Shown in pieces: positions 1 through 13,600 of a DNA stretch of 64,000 nucleotides. Origin of the DNA: Sclerodactyla briareus (Eukaryota; Echinodermata; Holothuroidea; Dendrochirotida; Sclerodactylidae); the NCBI GenBank assembly GCA_026419785.1, contig JAODTK010005897.1, positions 1-64,000 of the forward strand, in the 5' to 3' direction. How positions within the stretch are numbered: position 1 is the first letter of the stretch; each line of letters starts with the position of its first letter. Position numbers and translations under genes: made by a program. The notes beneath the pieces were generated by a model. That model saw only the letters and a list, made by a program, of their open reading frames with translations. It did not search any database and had not been told where the DNA came from.

Positions 1-1084
1 TGCTACTCTCCACGCAGTGGTCCCACTCTTCCTGCCGGCTCACTTGAGCATCGATCCCCTGGCATTGGTTCATCCCGAGCTTCCATACCGTATTCCCTAC
101 TCTCACCTGTGCCCTCCTGGGAAGTCTGCCCTACCGAGCAGGAGGATCGGGCCTGTGCCGACTCCCAGAGCAGTGGCCCGACTCTCTCTGCCCTCCTGAT
201 CTAATATCGCACCTCCCTCCCGAGCCGTGGGTGGGCTCACCCGGGATCCGACTCTTTACAATGCCCTCCCCCCGGCCATATTGGGACTCCCAATCCTCGG
301 TCGCATCCGCGCACCTACTCTTTCAACATCCAAAGCCAGGTCAGCTCTTCGAGGCGGTGGTTCGACCCCCCCGCTTTCCGTGGGTCTGGTTCACACGTCG
401 AGAGACTTACCTCTGCACCGTCGGAATTCTAATCCGGTTGGAGGCGTCGTGTGGGGTGGCCCGGTGCGGACACGTCACTGGTACTGGGTGAAAACGAAGT
501 GGTTTCGTCAACCGCACTCAACTCTTCTTCCATGTAGTCAGCTTTTTCTCTCCTCCGGCATCGAAGAGCTTTCTCATTCCTTGGGATAGAGAGCCTCGCA
601 AGGCCGCTAGCTCTGAGCAAGTTTCGCTGGGTTCAAGTGTGCATCTACCCCCGTTGCACCGTAGCCTTGAGAGTCGGCCCCTCCTCGTTCTCCCGATCTA
701 ACTCTTCTATTCGTCAAGGACGGTATGCGAGCGTCGGCAGGGTTTCCCACAACGACGTTGTTTCATGCTGCTTCTCCAACACAGTTCTTTTGGTCCTAGC
801 CGGCACGAGTGCTGCTCTGCATCTACAATCGACCAACAACCCCTGCTCGTGACGGCACTGCCCCCGCCTCGAGTGGCCCTGTGCTAGTCGGGTGCAAAGT
901 GCAATATGGGGGTAAACTGAGTAAGTGACAATGATTTCACAAAACTTACTGGTTTGTGAATCTTTGAACTACGAAACTTCCCCCATATTGGACGTAACCC
1001 CCCTACCTCCCCACTTCCGGGCCATCACGGGGGCGTCTCCTTCGTCGGATCGCGGCCTTCGCCCCTCAATCCCTTTGACGCCTC
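1..1084. other. GC-richer block, no gene identified
   Basis: Bases 1-870 are clearly richer in G+C and CpG than the rest of the window, with short Pro/Ser-rich open frames on + and Arg/Glu-rich ones on -. I recognise no domain. It could be a promoter-proximal CpG-rich segment, an old retroelement coding fragment or unannotated exon sequence. A short inverted pair (CAATATGGGGG near 902 and CCCCCATATTGG near 980) sits at its 3' edge. Confidence 0.4.
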
Positions 1085-1245
1085 TGCCTAGAAAAGTAAG
1101 AAGGACGATATGGTTGCCAGTCCCGGACTACTGTAAAAATTGCCAGAATGTTCATGGCGCGGGGTGGGGTTGCAAAGTGCAATATGGGTAAGTAGTCGTA
1201 TTTCACAGATGCAAAAACCAGTAGTTTTGTGAATTGTTGGTCGTT
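1085..1245 (+). repeat. Dispersed ~120-bp repeat, copy 1
   Basis: Shares with copies at 4970, 18480 (minus) and 23108 the order: GGCGATGGGGTGGCCAAC-like, TGTAATTGCCAGAA-like, GGGGTGGGGTGCA-like, then a TGTGGGGTAAGTTGAATAAA-like tail. This copy is the most diverged (TTGCCAGAATGTTC, GGGGTGGGGTTGCAAAGTG, ATGGGTAAG). It ends about 180 bp before the first LIMK exon. Confidence 0.6.
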
Positions 1246-1421
1246 CAAGTGTTAAATCAGAAATATTTATCGCTCACACATCGATCTGCATTCTATTTTT
1301 TCGTTCACGTGTGTCCGCGCTGTTGGGTTTGTGGGTGAGCAATGATTTGCATCATTATCGTTACAGTGGTGAGCCCCCTCAGACCAAGTTTTTGCATTGA
1401 TCTTCTTTGATACAAAAAAAG

Positions 1422-1630
1422 TGGACAGTTGCTACCAGGACGTGGATCAACAGCCTAGGAGGCCAGGTAAAGAAGAGGAAGATCCACCACACAGTTCAAC
1501 TCCTGAGAATACCGTCCACCCCCGAGGGGCAGAAGAGTATCTCCGTGGAGATAGCGGACTACACACAGTATCCACCGACACCAGCCAAGCAGTGTAACCC
1601 CGTCACACAGAGGATTACATGTGTAGTAGG
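1422..1630 (+). CDS. LIMK1: LIMK exon: end of LIM2 and first half of PDZ domain
   Basis: The acceptor follows a poly-A/AG at 1420-1421 and the donor is GTGAGT at 1631. The exon begins with the last LIM2 zinc ligands: allowing for one extra T near 1429 it reads CGQCYQDVDQQ, matching the CGxCYYQ end of LIM2 in vertebrate LIMK. A second shift between about 1470 and 1490 brings in the frame HHTVQLLRIPSTPEGQKS, then ISVEIADYTQ and a poorly conserved segment ending RITCVV. This corresponds to the start of the LIMK PDZ domain (HTVTLVSIP in human). The exon ends in phase 2 (GG), which is completed by the first G of the exon at 5231. Confidence 0.85.
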
Positions 1631-4600
1631 GTGAGTTTTTTAATGGATACTTTGCATTTCAGTACCAGATGTTGTGGACAAGTCAACCAAAATCATTCCA
1701 GTCAAGCCACATTGATGCAAAAAACTGGGGGTGAGTCAAGTAATTCCAGGCAAGTCACTGTACAAATTCAATAGATGAGCAAGTCTTTCAATTGGTAAGC
1801 AGTCACCAACACTTTTCACCTCAAAGTCGCAATTCTGACTTGTCCCCAATCCACTCTGTGCCAGTACTAGTATTTCTTCAACTGGCTCAATAGGAATCCA
1901 TTGCGTGTGTCCATAAGCCACTTCCAATTTAGAGAGCATGCAGTGAAGTGAATTGCTTGAAATTTTCTGTAATTTTCATATATTGCAGTTACTTTGTATT
2001 GCAAAAAAACACTACTAATAATGCACTGCATGAAAAAAAAAAACATCTTTGAGCATGAGCATCTGACATCCAGCTCCAACCTTATAGTATACTGGCAGAA
2101 TTATCACCTGGATAAATGCTCTCCTGAACAACCATTTCCATGTGTTGTTATTGGTGGATATGTTTTGCCACTCCTCTCGTTTGGAGTACCACAGGCACAG
2201 TTACAGGTACAACTATGAGGTGCATCAATGACAGTCTTCTGCTAGGATTCCATAGATGGCGTATGAGTACGGTTAAAATCCTCCATTACGCATGTGAACT
2301 GAGCGGGGGCTAGTGTTTTGAATATGTTCTATTTAGTTGCAAAGGTAGATATTGAGTCACGGAAGCTAAAAATGAAGGCAAACCAACGCTGAATAGGCGA
2401 AATAAGCACATGTACAATTGCGTCTACGGATGCGTTCACCGCAATTTAATTCCTATGGATATCTTCCTTGAAAAGCCAGCAACAACAATATGCATGGGCT
2501 GCTACCTTTTTATGGTCTTATCGCATAGACTTTCTTAGTGTTTTCTCTTCTGAAACAAACGTTCGTTCTCGTAAATATGTGATTTTCACATCCAGCCCGG
2601 ACACGAATAGCACTGATGGAAACCCGGCCTTATACTCCAACAAGAGCTGGTGTCGCACGTCCTGCAGATGAAATGCTTGAAAGTGCTATGATTATGGTTG
2701 TTACGAATAAACGGAAAGTTGTACAATCTCAATAATGGATCTCATTGGTGATATGCCACTCAAACTGGTGAAAGAACATAGATACCTCAGTATTGTAATC
2801 ACAATCTCTCCTGGACATCTAATAGTGTCTGCAAAGCTTCAAAGGTTTTTGGCTTGATTCGTAGAAATTTTTCATGATTGTGACATTAAGAGATTATTCA
2901 GTTATAAAATATCTGTTCGTTTCTTGTTCGAAATATCCACTCCATTTAGGGATCCATACAAAGCTTTTATGTAAACAATTCAGGAATGGTTCAATGTTAA
3001 TAAGCGCTCGCTTTGTTTTTGAACTGGCCTATTCGACAATTGACTGGAGTGTTGGCTCTTCGAGAGAATGTGTGATTCACGACTCTAGCTTTCTTCAGCT
3101 TTTGTTCACAAACCCTGTAGGTCATCCAGTCAAAATGTTGGTTGCGCAGAACAATCGCCAATCTAGATCATCATTAGTGATTGATTCTAGTTACAGACAG
3201 GTTTGCATTCATTAATTCAGATACTTTTGAATGGTCATTGTGGCCATGACTATTCCAGATTGAACCTGTTACACTTACAAGCCATCAAGGCAAATCGAGG
3301 GTTGCTGTCAGATGTCGACAGAAATGGGTTCTTTGGGTCATTTGGTTTGTCTCATGTTGGTGTTAACCACTAGTTGCTTTTGGCATAGTACCTAGACAGG
3401 TAAGAGATTGATGCAAACTATTTGTCTCAGTTAAAACATGAAACAATGACTTTCATTATGTATGATCTCTGTCAGAACTCCTCCACCCAAGTCTTGTTGA
3501 TTCCACATCCACATTTGTTATACTTCACCAGAGGCAGAGGGATAAGCGATCTTGCTGGTCAGTGCATCTATGTGTGCGTGTGTTTTCTCTTATAACAAAT
3601 AGGAAATAGGCCAGGTCCATAACTGGGAGAAATTCCATGCAATGTTCCACAAAATCTTTGCTTTTAGAGATTTGTGGCTGCTGTGGTGGCACGTGGCATC
3701 ACTACACCCTGTTGCATTCACCTTTCATCTTGAAATCCATTTCCAAATGGGGGAATCCAGTTCCTGTCCCTTCACCTCCCCACCAACCTGCCCTGCTAAT
3801 TGGCTTCTTTGAATTATCATTATAGCCTACTTGTTTCTCTCCTTTTCTCTGTAACACCTCTCTATTCCTTGTTGAATGGAGGTCACATGGAGGTATCATG
3901 AGACAAGTGTTACAACTTTCACTTTAGGCGCATTTGTTCTTCCTTCCTATTTGTAATAACAGTGATGTGACAATATTATTGTTGTTTCATGATTGATGGG
4001 AATAAGTCACTTCCTATTCATGCACCATTCAGTGAAAGAATTGCGAGTCCTCCCCATGTTGACCAGTTCCAAATCCGATGTATCACCTTGGCAGATGTAA
4101 TCGTCTTACAAGTGCATTTCTCACTGGTTTCATAGTACATGTCAGTTGGGAGTTCTTGAAGGGCTTTTGAAAATATTTTCACTTTGGAAACATAATATTT
4201 GAAGAAAAACAAAAAACAAATGGTGTTTGTTATTCATGGAATGTACAATTGTGAGTCACCTCATTGTCATGTTTCAGTGCAGTGCCAGGATTTCTTGTGC
4301 ATTATTAATGGGGGGGGGGGGGGGGGGGGTATTTTCAATTTGAAGATTCATTGCATCTCAATCTTGTATTCCTGTGGGAACTTGAGACAGTAGTTGGATT
4401 CCCTGTCCACTTTGAATAGTGTATCATTTCTTATTGTATGGTTACACAATAATAGTCACAGTCATTTTAAACACTGACCAAACTGCACCGAACTCATCCA
4501 TGTGACATAATGCAAACAACGATAATGGCGTTATCGGCTATCAAACTTTGAAATGCCTTCCCGGACTCTTTAAAACTGGTGATTAGTGCGAAGACCCTTT

Positions 4601-7600
4601 GACGAAATATGAGGAGACATTTAATCAGTAACTATTCTTTTTCATCTTGTTGTGTTTATTGGCTGTCATTGTTGGCATTGTCCATTGTCATTGTTCACTT
4701 ACTATCTCTTTTGTTATATACTTATCATACCTTGTTTTTTGGAAGAGCATGAACAAATAAACAAAATGAAGAAGAAACAACTGGTTGCTTGAAAGGGAGT
4801 TTTGCAGTATTTAACATTCACCACATCATTTTTCCTCTCCCATTGTCACAATCTGTTGGAAAATGAAAAACTTGCCTATGGCCAGTTCCATATTTGGTCA
4901 CCTATGTATTCTAGACAAAATCTGTTTAAGGGTTCCATAGAGAGAAACTTGGAGAATCTATCTTATTTATTAGCCTGGAAAAAGGGCGATGGGTGGCCAA
5001 CCTGCATTTGTGTAATTGCCAGAAGCTTGACGTGGCATTGGGTGGGTGCATAGTCCATGTGGGGTAAGTATTCATAAATTCACAGATTCCCAAGCCTGCT
5101 CTGTTTTGGTGATTATACTACAGGTAGGGCGATTCAGCAAGAGGAAAAAACATGTGAAAATATTTCGGAAAAACCATGTTGCTGATTCTTCGGGTTTTAT
5201 TCAAATAATTTTACAACTATCATTATTCAGGGTAGAGGAGTCGTCTGAAAAGTTGGACATCCAGCTAGGAGCACGAGTTTCTGGAGGTCAATGGAACGCC
5301 AGTCGAGACGGGTAATCTAACAGAGGTGAGTGGGGTCACTGAGGGTGGGGGTGGGGGGGGGGGAGAGGTGGTTGTTGTTACGTGTGCATAGTTTGCATTG
5401 AATAATGAATACCAGCAATTGAACAATGAGGGTGGAGGTGAATGTATAAATGTAATGCACTGCTTTGATTATTAGGAACTCTTTGTCTTTTGCTCGGTAA
5501 CTAGGAAGTGACGTAATTTGAGAAATTGTGCTATCTCAGAATCCGAAGAGCCTAACATTAGATAGCATTTATTATGTGGATCATGTGCTACACATCTAAA
5601 TAATGCACAAAATGATTTTACACATCTTTTTACCTTCCTCAAAGATAAGTGGATAATCAGATTCTTGGGAGTTAGTAATAATAGCAATAATAATTTACAT
5701 GATCGTGAGACAATGAACGTAGCTGAGAAGATTTTCCATGTACTCATGAGTGAAGCCACAAGGCACTAACAGTTTACAACTCTCCCTCTTCAAGGTTACT
5801 TCATGCCTAATCTAGTATGGGCATATGCAACTCCCATTGTGAAATATAATAACTTATTTATACCCTAGCTATTACTGGGAATCCAGCGTGTGAGGATTTT
5901 TCGACATAACACACAAGTGAAACGTTCCCGCCAGGCAGAAGTAATTCTGTTCAGTCTTCTACAAGGTTGCCCTCAGCATATTCACCAATAACTCCCGGAG
6001 TGGGATGGTGCATTGAAAATTGTAATACATCTGTATTCCACAGGAGAGACTTTCTGATCAAAACAAGATCTTCATTGCTCTCTCTTGGCTGACATCGAAA
6101 TCATTTATTTCTGTGAATCAACAATCACTTCTGGTGGTTATGGTGCGGGTAGAGTTTATTCCTCTTTTCAATAGGTACCCATTACTTCTTAGTAGCATTT
6201 GGGGGTAATATGATAATGTGCTGATTTGAATCTAACTGACTGTGTTACAGAATAAAAAATGGAAAACAAGGCAGGATAACAGAGATAGTGCAGACCCAAT
6301 CATATGACTCCCTGAAACAAGTGATTGAAGATCTGCATCCACCTCTACCAACCAACCATAAAAAGTCTTCCTCCCTGGAAAAAACCTGTTATTGAAATTA
6401 GCATTATTACGTCCCATCAGACATGTGGCTGAGTTAGGAATCTCTATCCGGCATACCTATCTATTTCTCCATTTGTCTGTTAAAAATGTATAAAAATTGC
6501 TACCTCCTTTGGTAGTTAATGATGAAACTTGGTCACAATGGTCACCAAGTAAGAGGGTATCCAGGGCAGTCATCAAGCTGAGGTCAAAACTCACCTAGTG
6601 GACAATTTCCGTCATCCCACGAAAACATGATGAAAATATGCAGAATGCTTCTCTTACCAGAGTCAGTATTCTCAGGGAACAGTGCTACATGGATTTCAGC
6701 TTAAGGACAACTGCAGGCTTTGATAACAACAGAGATTATATTGTGCCGTATATCGTTATATCATTTCAATACGATGTTCCTATGTGGAGTTATCAAGTCA
6801 ACATTTAGCAGAAGTTCTGTTGTCTTTCTCTCACCAAAGTAACCATCGACACTTTACCAAACCCACTACAGCAATCCTCTCCCACAGAATAAATGCTTTT
6901 CAGAGTAAAATTAATGTGTGAATTTCAAAAGAAAACAAAGAATATTTGCAGGGCTGTGCAAGTATGACATCATTTATTACTGATGGGATGCTCTTCGATC
7001 TTGCACAATACACATGCACAAACTATGAACTGTAACTCTGTAGAAACAGAAATTCATATGAACTTTGGGTTTGGACTGATACTGCATTTTTTCTCCAGCT
7101 AATATAGTAGCCTCTTCGTATTCATCTGCAGTTGTCCTTAAAGGTTATCTAGGAGTAATTTTGACTGGAATGGTCATTTTGAGGTTCATATGAGAAAAAG
7201 GCTTTTCCTCCCTCAGATTGAATTGAATGACCATGATAGTTGGTCTCCTGAAAAAAACACGCTACAACGATTCTGCAATATAAATAAAAATGCTATGTCC
7301 ACAAGTTGAATTATTAGAGTAGGCCAGTATAGTATGTGACCAATGGTACGTATGTGGTGTTCACTATTCAAGATGAATTCAATGACTAGCAATGTGAGCC
7401 AACTATACCCCCACGTAGGAGATATTATTTTCTCTGCTGTTGCCCCCCCCCCCCCCACAAGGTTTTTGTGATAGTGCAGCAACTTTCAGACCCTTTTTTC
7501 TATTGTGCACACGTGTCTGCCATGTAGTGAAATCTTGAATGAGTTCAAGTGGGCATTGCCGCACTACTTTGTCAGTGACCATCTTGGATGTTCTGACGAA

Positions 7601-10600
7601 GTGATCTTTCAACAAATTTGCATGTTTCGGAACACTGCAGTGCTATTGAGAGTTTTGAGACCAATATTCTTTTTTTGCCTCATGGGAGCCAGGGCCCACC
7701 CGGCGGCCATATTTTATCTGTGTAACTAGCTGACCTCTCTGCATCTCAGATCATGGTAATTATTTGGAGAAAAACTCTCATTCCTCTCTTGGGACACCTC
7801 CTGGCCCCAATATTGGATTTTTTTATGGAACTTTTTCACCGTAAATTGTCATGTTTCGGATCATTGCAATCGCTTTGAGACCAACTCTCACAGTGAATGG
7901 GACCACTTCCATCAGTCATTCTGGACTTTTAGCATAATTACTGATTTCATTGAAATTTTGGACACCCCAAATAAACCAATGCCACTTAATAATTGCTGAA
8001 AAGTTGGGGCATGCATGTTGGCGATTCACCTCGTCTGCCAATGTCTAGTTTGAGGATGTGCTCATTTGAGTCGACTGACAAAGACTGCAGGAAAGTTCAT
8101 TTGACTCCCTGATGTAACCATTTGAATCCACTGCTGACAAAAACAATTCATCAGAATCATTCCCCCCCCGAAAACAAGATCATTCATTTCATGACTGGAG
8201 GGATTCAGCCTAATACATCCACTCTCTGCTGATCAACCGTGAATAGATATCCATCTCTGCAAACATGACGTGCTGTAATTACCTCATGAAACCAGCCTAC
8301 ACCAACTGTTGAGGCACATTGTGAGCACGTCCTAATAGTCGTTCGAGATAATTTTGGGGAATCAATCACTCGTAGGTTTCTTAGGGAAGATCAGATGCCG
8401 TCTGGTAATTCCACTGTTCAGTACCAATCAGTTGGCACTTACGGTGCAGAACCACAGCTGCTTGGCATTCATGTCCACTGTTAATCACAAAGCTAAATGA
8501 GCTATTCACAGTGAGATACACTGGATCAATCTGCTGTTATCTCTGTCTGTATCAGTAACTAATTCTGCCCCTAGGGGATCAGTGGTTGATTCTGCCCCTA
8601 AGGGATCAGTGGCTGATTCTACCCCTGGAGAATCAGTGGCTGATTCTGCCCCTAGGGGATCAGTGGTTGATTCTGCCCCTAGGGGATCAGTGGTTGATTC
8701 TGCCCCTAGGGGATCAGTGGTTGATTCTGTTCTAGGGATCAGTGACTGACTCTGCCCCTGGGGCATCAGTGGTTGATTCTGTTTTGGGGGGTTCAGGGGT
8801 TGATTCTGCTCCTGGGAGATCAGTGGCTGATTCTGTCCCCAGGAATCCATGGTTGTTTCTGTCCCTGGGGATCAGTGTCTGATTCTGCCACTAGGGATCA
8901 GTGGTTGATTCTGCTCCTGGGGATGAGTGGCTGATTCTGCCCCTAGGGGATCAGTGGTTGATTCTGCCCCTAAGGGATTAGCGGATAATTTTGCCCCTGG
9001 GGGATCAGTGGTGATTCTGCCCCTAGGGGATCAGTGGATGATTCTGCCCCCAGGGGATCAGTGGTTGATTCTGTCCCTGGGGGTTCAGTGGTTGATTCTG
9101 CCCCTAGGGGATCAGTGGTTGATTCTGTCCCTGGGGATCAGTGGTTGATTCTGTCCCTGGGGATCAGTGTCTGATTCTGCCACTAGGGAATCAGTAGCTG
9201 ATTCTGCCCCTAGGGGATCAGTGGTTGATTCTGTCCCTGGGGATCAGTGGTTGATTCTGCCCCTAGGGGATCAGTGGTGATTCTGCCCCTAAGGGATTAG
9301 CGGATAATTTTGCCCCTGGGGGATCAGTGGTTGATTCTGCCCCTAGGGGATCAGTGGATGATTCTGCCCCCAGGGGATCAGTGGTTGATTCTGTCCCTGG
9401 GGATCAGTGGTTGATTCTGCCCCTAGGGGATCAGTGGTTGATTCTGCCCCTAGGGGATCAGTGGTTGATTCTGTCCCTGGGGATCAGTGTTGATTCTGTC
9501 TCTGGGAATCCGTGGTTGATTCTGTCCCTGGGGATCAGTGTCGATTCTATCTCTGGGGATCTGTGGTTGATTCTGCCCCTAGGGGATCAGTGGTTGATTC
9601 TGTTCTAGGGATCAGTGACTGACTCTGCCCCTGGGGCATCAGTGGTTGATTCTGCCCCTAAGGGATCAGTGGCTGATTCTGCCCCTAGGGGATCAGTGGT
9701 TGATTCTGCCCCTAGGGGATCAGTGGATGATTCTGCCCCCAGGGGATTAGTGGTTGATTCTGCCCCCAGGGGATCAGTGGTGATTCTGCCCCTAGGGGAT
9801 CAGTGGTTGATTCTGCCCCTAGGGGATCAGTGGTTGAATTCAGGATGAATTTTTTGAATGCAAGTCCTATAGCTACAGGCCAAACCTATGTGGTGGTGAT
9901 AATGGTGGATAATGATTGAAAACAATAAATATTTATCATCATCAGTTGCAACTTCTCCTTAATAAACCCGAATGTCTTTTGAAATTGACCTAGTTAGGCT
10001 CTTGAACTTAAACTGCCTTCTCCCAGCTCAGCTATGTACAAAGTGAAATTCCTCAGAAAATAATTTACCATTCTGAATAATTCAGCACTTTCTTCCAGTA
10101 TGAGTTGGAGGACTCCTGATTAGGTTGAGATTATTTGGCACCATGTAAGCAGGATTTCCTTTAACACCAAGAAACATGTGACCTTGACTTCAGTAATTAC
10201 TGCATACATTGAAGAAACCAAACTCCAGACTGATTTCCAGCTGGAATGTTACCGGGGATAAGAATCATTAGTATTGCACAAGCCAAATTGTGGTATCGAG
10301 AGCCGAACATCAAAGTATCTCTCTAGTCCAAAATCAGTACAAAACATACACATAACTAAGACAAACTGAGGACAGGGATTCACTGTGAAAAAAAACAAAA
10401 AAAACAAAACAATTGAGACAGGGATTACATGTAACAAACAAATTCAGAGGGGGATTTGGAAGAAAAAAGTGGGGCAAACGATATATAAACAAAGGAATAG
10501 CTTACCTCTCACTTCTATGAATAATTTCTTCCATCTGGCTTCCATCCATCAGATACAAAATAGCAGTATTCACAGTCTGGCGTTTGAATGATGTTTGTAT

Positions 10601-13600
10601 TATCCCCCTACTATGGTGTGCCCCCCATGATATGTCAGTAGATGTGGAGTTCCTTTGTATTAAATTGGAAGAATTCGGCAAAGCGACTAAAGATTCTGGG
10701 GTCTAGGGTGTTGAAAACGTTTCTTCATCTGTGCCTGTTCAATGTTAGGCTGCTGCGTGCCCCATTGAGCTCTGAAATGTGCACTCTTGGTAACTTTTGG
10801 TGACAGGTGACTAAAGGGAGTATGATCTTAAAGATACCCTGTAAATTAACAAAAAGTTTGATCTTGATTTTTTAATTTGAATTCTACGGGTTCGGGAGTT
10901 GAGTGAGGCTCATCCCTTGCCGAATTTATCGTGATGAGCACTAGCGATAACTCGCCTTCTTTTTTTTCGATTTAGTGTTTATATCTGACATCGAGGCAGG
11001 GGTGTAACCATCCCAACCTGCTCCCTCCCTCCCGGGACCGCCATTTCATGTCCCCTCAGGAAGGACGATCAGTGATCTCCAGGATCCCACCGCTTTCTTG
11101 GAACCGAGAGGTGCGGTGAAGTTCAACATGGATGTTTACAGCCGACTGACATGAATCATTGCAAATAACGAAAACAAACCCCTAGAACTCTAAAAGGTCC
11201 CCTGATGCATTTGTTCATGTATTGTTCATTTGTTTATGTATAGAGTACAATGGTCATTGAGACATTTTCTTTCTACTGGCACAGGGCAAAAGAGGACGTC
11301 TACATCAGAACCTCACTCGTAGGAAATGGAAGATTTTGGCTCGTTCACCCTAGTTGATGTTGTATCAGCTGAAATTCAGTACGATGTTTCAATTTTCTCA
11401 TAAGAGTTGAATTGACATAACCATCATACTTTGTAACTTCAACCGACCTTCTACCGACCTGATTCATCTGCGCTGACAGGGGTGCTAATGACCAGCAAGG
11501 AGGAACTCTGTGGTTACCCTGGAGCATGACCGGACTGCTCCCCCGAGGTCAGCAAGGAGAACACACCACACCTGAAGGTGCATAATAACAACAAGGATGG
11601 TTTCATCCTCACCTCTCAAGTACGGAAGAAGCGGGACGGGATGTTCATCTCCCCTTCAGATCCCAACCTACCAAGGCTGTGTCACAATGGGATAGACCGA
11701 GTGGGGACTCTACCAAATAAGTGAGTGAGATTGTATGTTATATGTGAACATATGTGGCATTAACCCAACCTAGGCTATGTCTTAATGGGATAGACTGGAT
11801 GGGGACTCTATCAAATAAGTGAGTGACATTGGATGTTATGTGTGAACATATGTGGCATACAACCTATATATGTTATATTTGAACTAAAAAATACTAAAAA
11901 TGCTTCCTAGCATTACCGACTTAGTCTCGGAATTTTCGGACAGCGACAACCTATTGTTCAGTATAACTCTATTGCCGGCACTCAGTAGTTATAGGATAAC
12001 TACATGCAACATCAAATATTGCATGATGGGAAGCTTTTTGATCCTGCCCAATGCACATGCAAAAACTCCCAAAACCTAACTTCATATGGAAATGTTGGAC
12101 CGATGTTGTACTGATACATTTGTTTTTTCTTTGCTATTATATCAGCCTCTTAATACCTGATCTTGCAGCTGTCCTTCAAAACATTAAATAGAAAAAAATA
12201 TGGAGAGTAGTAATAATGAAAATGATTTAAATAGAATTCTTCATTTACTCTGTAGGAAGAAAGCAGCCACCGATGAAGACATTGAGTCGGCCATGTTCAA
12301 CAGGACAATGTCCCTCAAATCTCAGAAGTACCAGAAGATCTTCAGTCGTCCGACCTGTCGAGGGGAAACCCTCGGCAGGGGCTTCTTTGGTCAGGCAGTC
12401 AAGGTTGGTATTACTATTAATAATTACCAAACTGAGGTGCTGAGAAATTGGACAAATTTAGCAATTGATTTTCAAATACGCTGCAATTTACTTAACCATA
12501 ATATCTAATGTCCAATCTCCAAAAAATGCCCACTCCCATAGCATGCCCGGCCCAACCATTTTTGTCTCGCCTGAACAGAGTTCAGAGAGAGACTTAGCAA
12601 TCTCTTTGGCATGTGTGTGTGGGTGATGTTCATGTGTGTGTTGCCTGTGTGTGAGTGTGTCACACTTTTTCTCGTTAGGTATATTATCCTGCTCCTCTGG
12701 GGCTATGCAGCAGCCTCCTCCCAAGTGCCAGCCCACAGAATGGATATGTTTACCCTTGACCTAGCCACAGACCGGAAATTGCCTGTCCTCCTCAATATTG
12801 CCACTTCCTTCTCTCCCGCTCAGGTAACCCACCGGGAGACGGGGGAGGTCATGGTCTTGAAGGAGCTAGTCCGGTGCAACGATGAGGCTCAGCAGAACTT
12901 CCTCAAAGAGGTCAGTCCTTCAGAAATGCTGGACTCTTCTTGTGAATTTCTTGTCAAATAAACAAAACACACTCATTTATAGGGACCAGGAAGTAACCAC
13001 TTGGATCATCAATCAAAAGTCCACCCTCGCCTTGAAATTTGTATGATTGCCAATGACTAGGGCATTCTTTCTCTGAGAATGAGACCAGGTTCAAATTAGT
13101 GTACACCTTTTCGATCTGTAACAAGAACGCAACTATACGTAGTGATTCCTTGTCGGGCTAATAATGATCTTGATACATGCTTGCATTCTTTAATCTCATG
13201 CTGCCGAGTGTGTCATACACACACATACACACACATACACACACATACACACACATATGCACAGTGCACTGATTCTTTTTGCTTTGGCAAGGAATCAAAA
13301 AGTGATCTGCTGAAGGGAGCTGGACAGAGCCTGGTTCCCAGCTGGATTACCCCCCCCCCCCTCAAGGGGATGTTCAAGTCCACAGGTGAACCAATCATTC
13401 AAATGACACACCATATGCACTATGAATACCTGGCTGACCTACTGACACAACATATCTATAGTGAGAAGGATCTACAAAAACATTAATTGAAGCTCCCCTG
13501 GGTCCAATTTTGTCATACCAATGTTAATTTGTGAGTTATGACGCATCTCTCCCCTGGGGTTGTAGTGCATTGTATACTTGTTACTTGCATAGTGCAAGCT

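Noticed and set aside
4197-4393. Small + strand open frame containing poly-glycine
   Set aside because: The glycines are just the poly-G run; there is no other coding evidence.
8506-9848. Repeat proteins encoded by the 27-bp array
   Set aside because: Open frames follow automatically from a unit divisible by three. No start context, splice sites or flanking domain supports translation.
12200-12508. 102-codon frame taken as a complete small gene
   Set aside because: Only 12256-12403 is coding, as a LIMK exon between splice sites; the rest is intron read-through.
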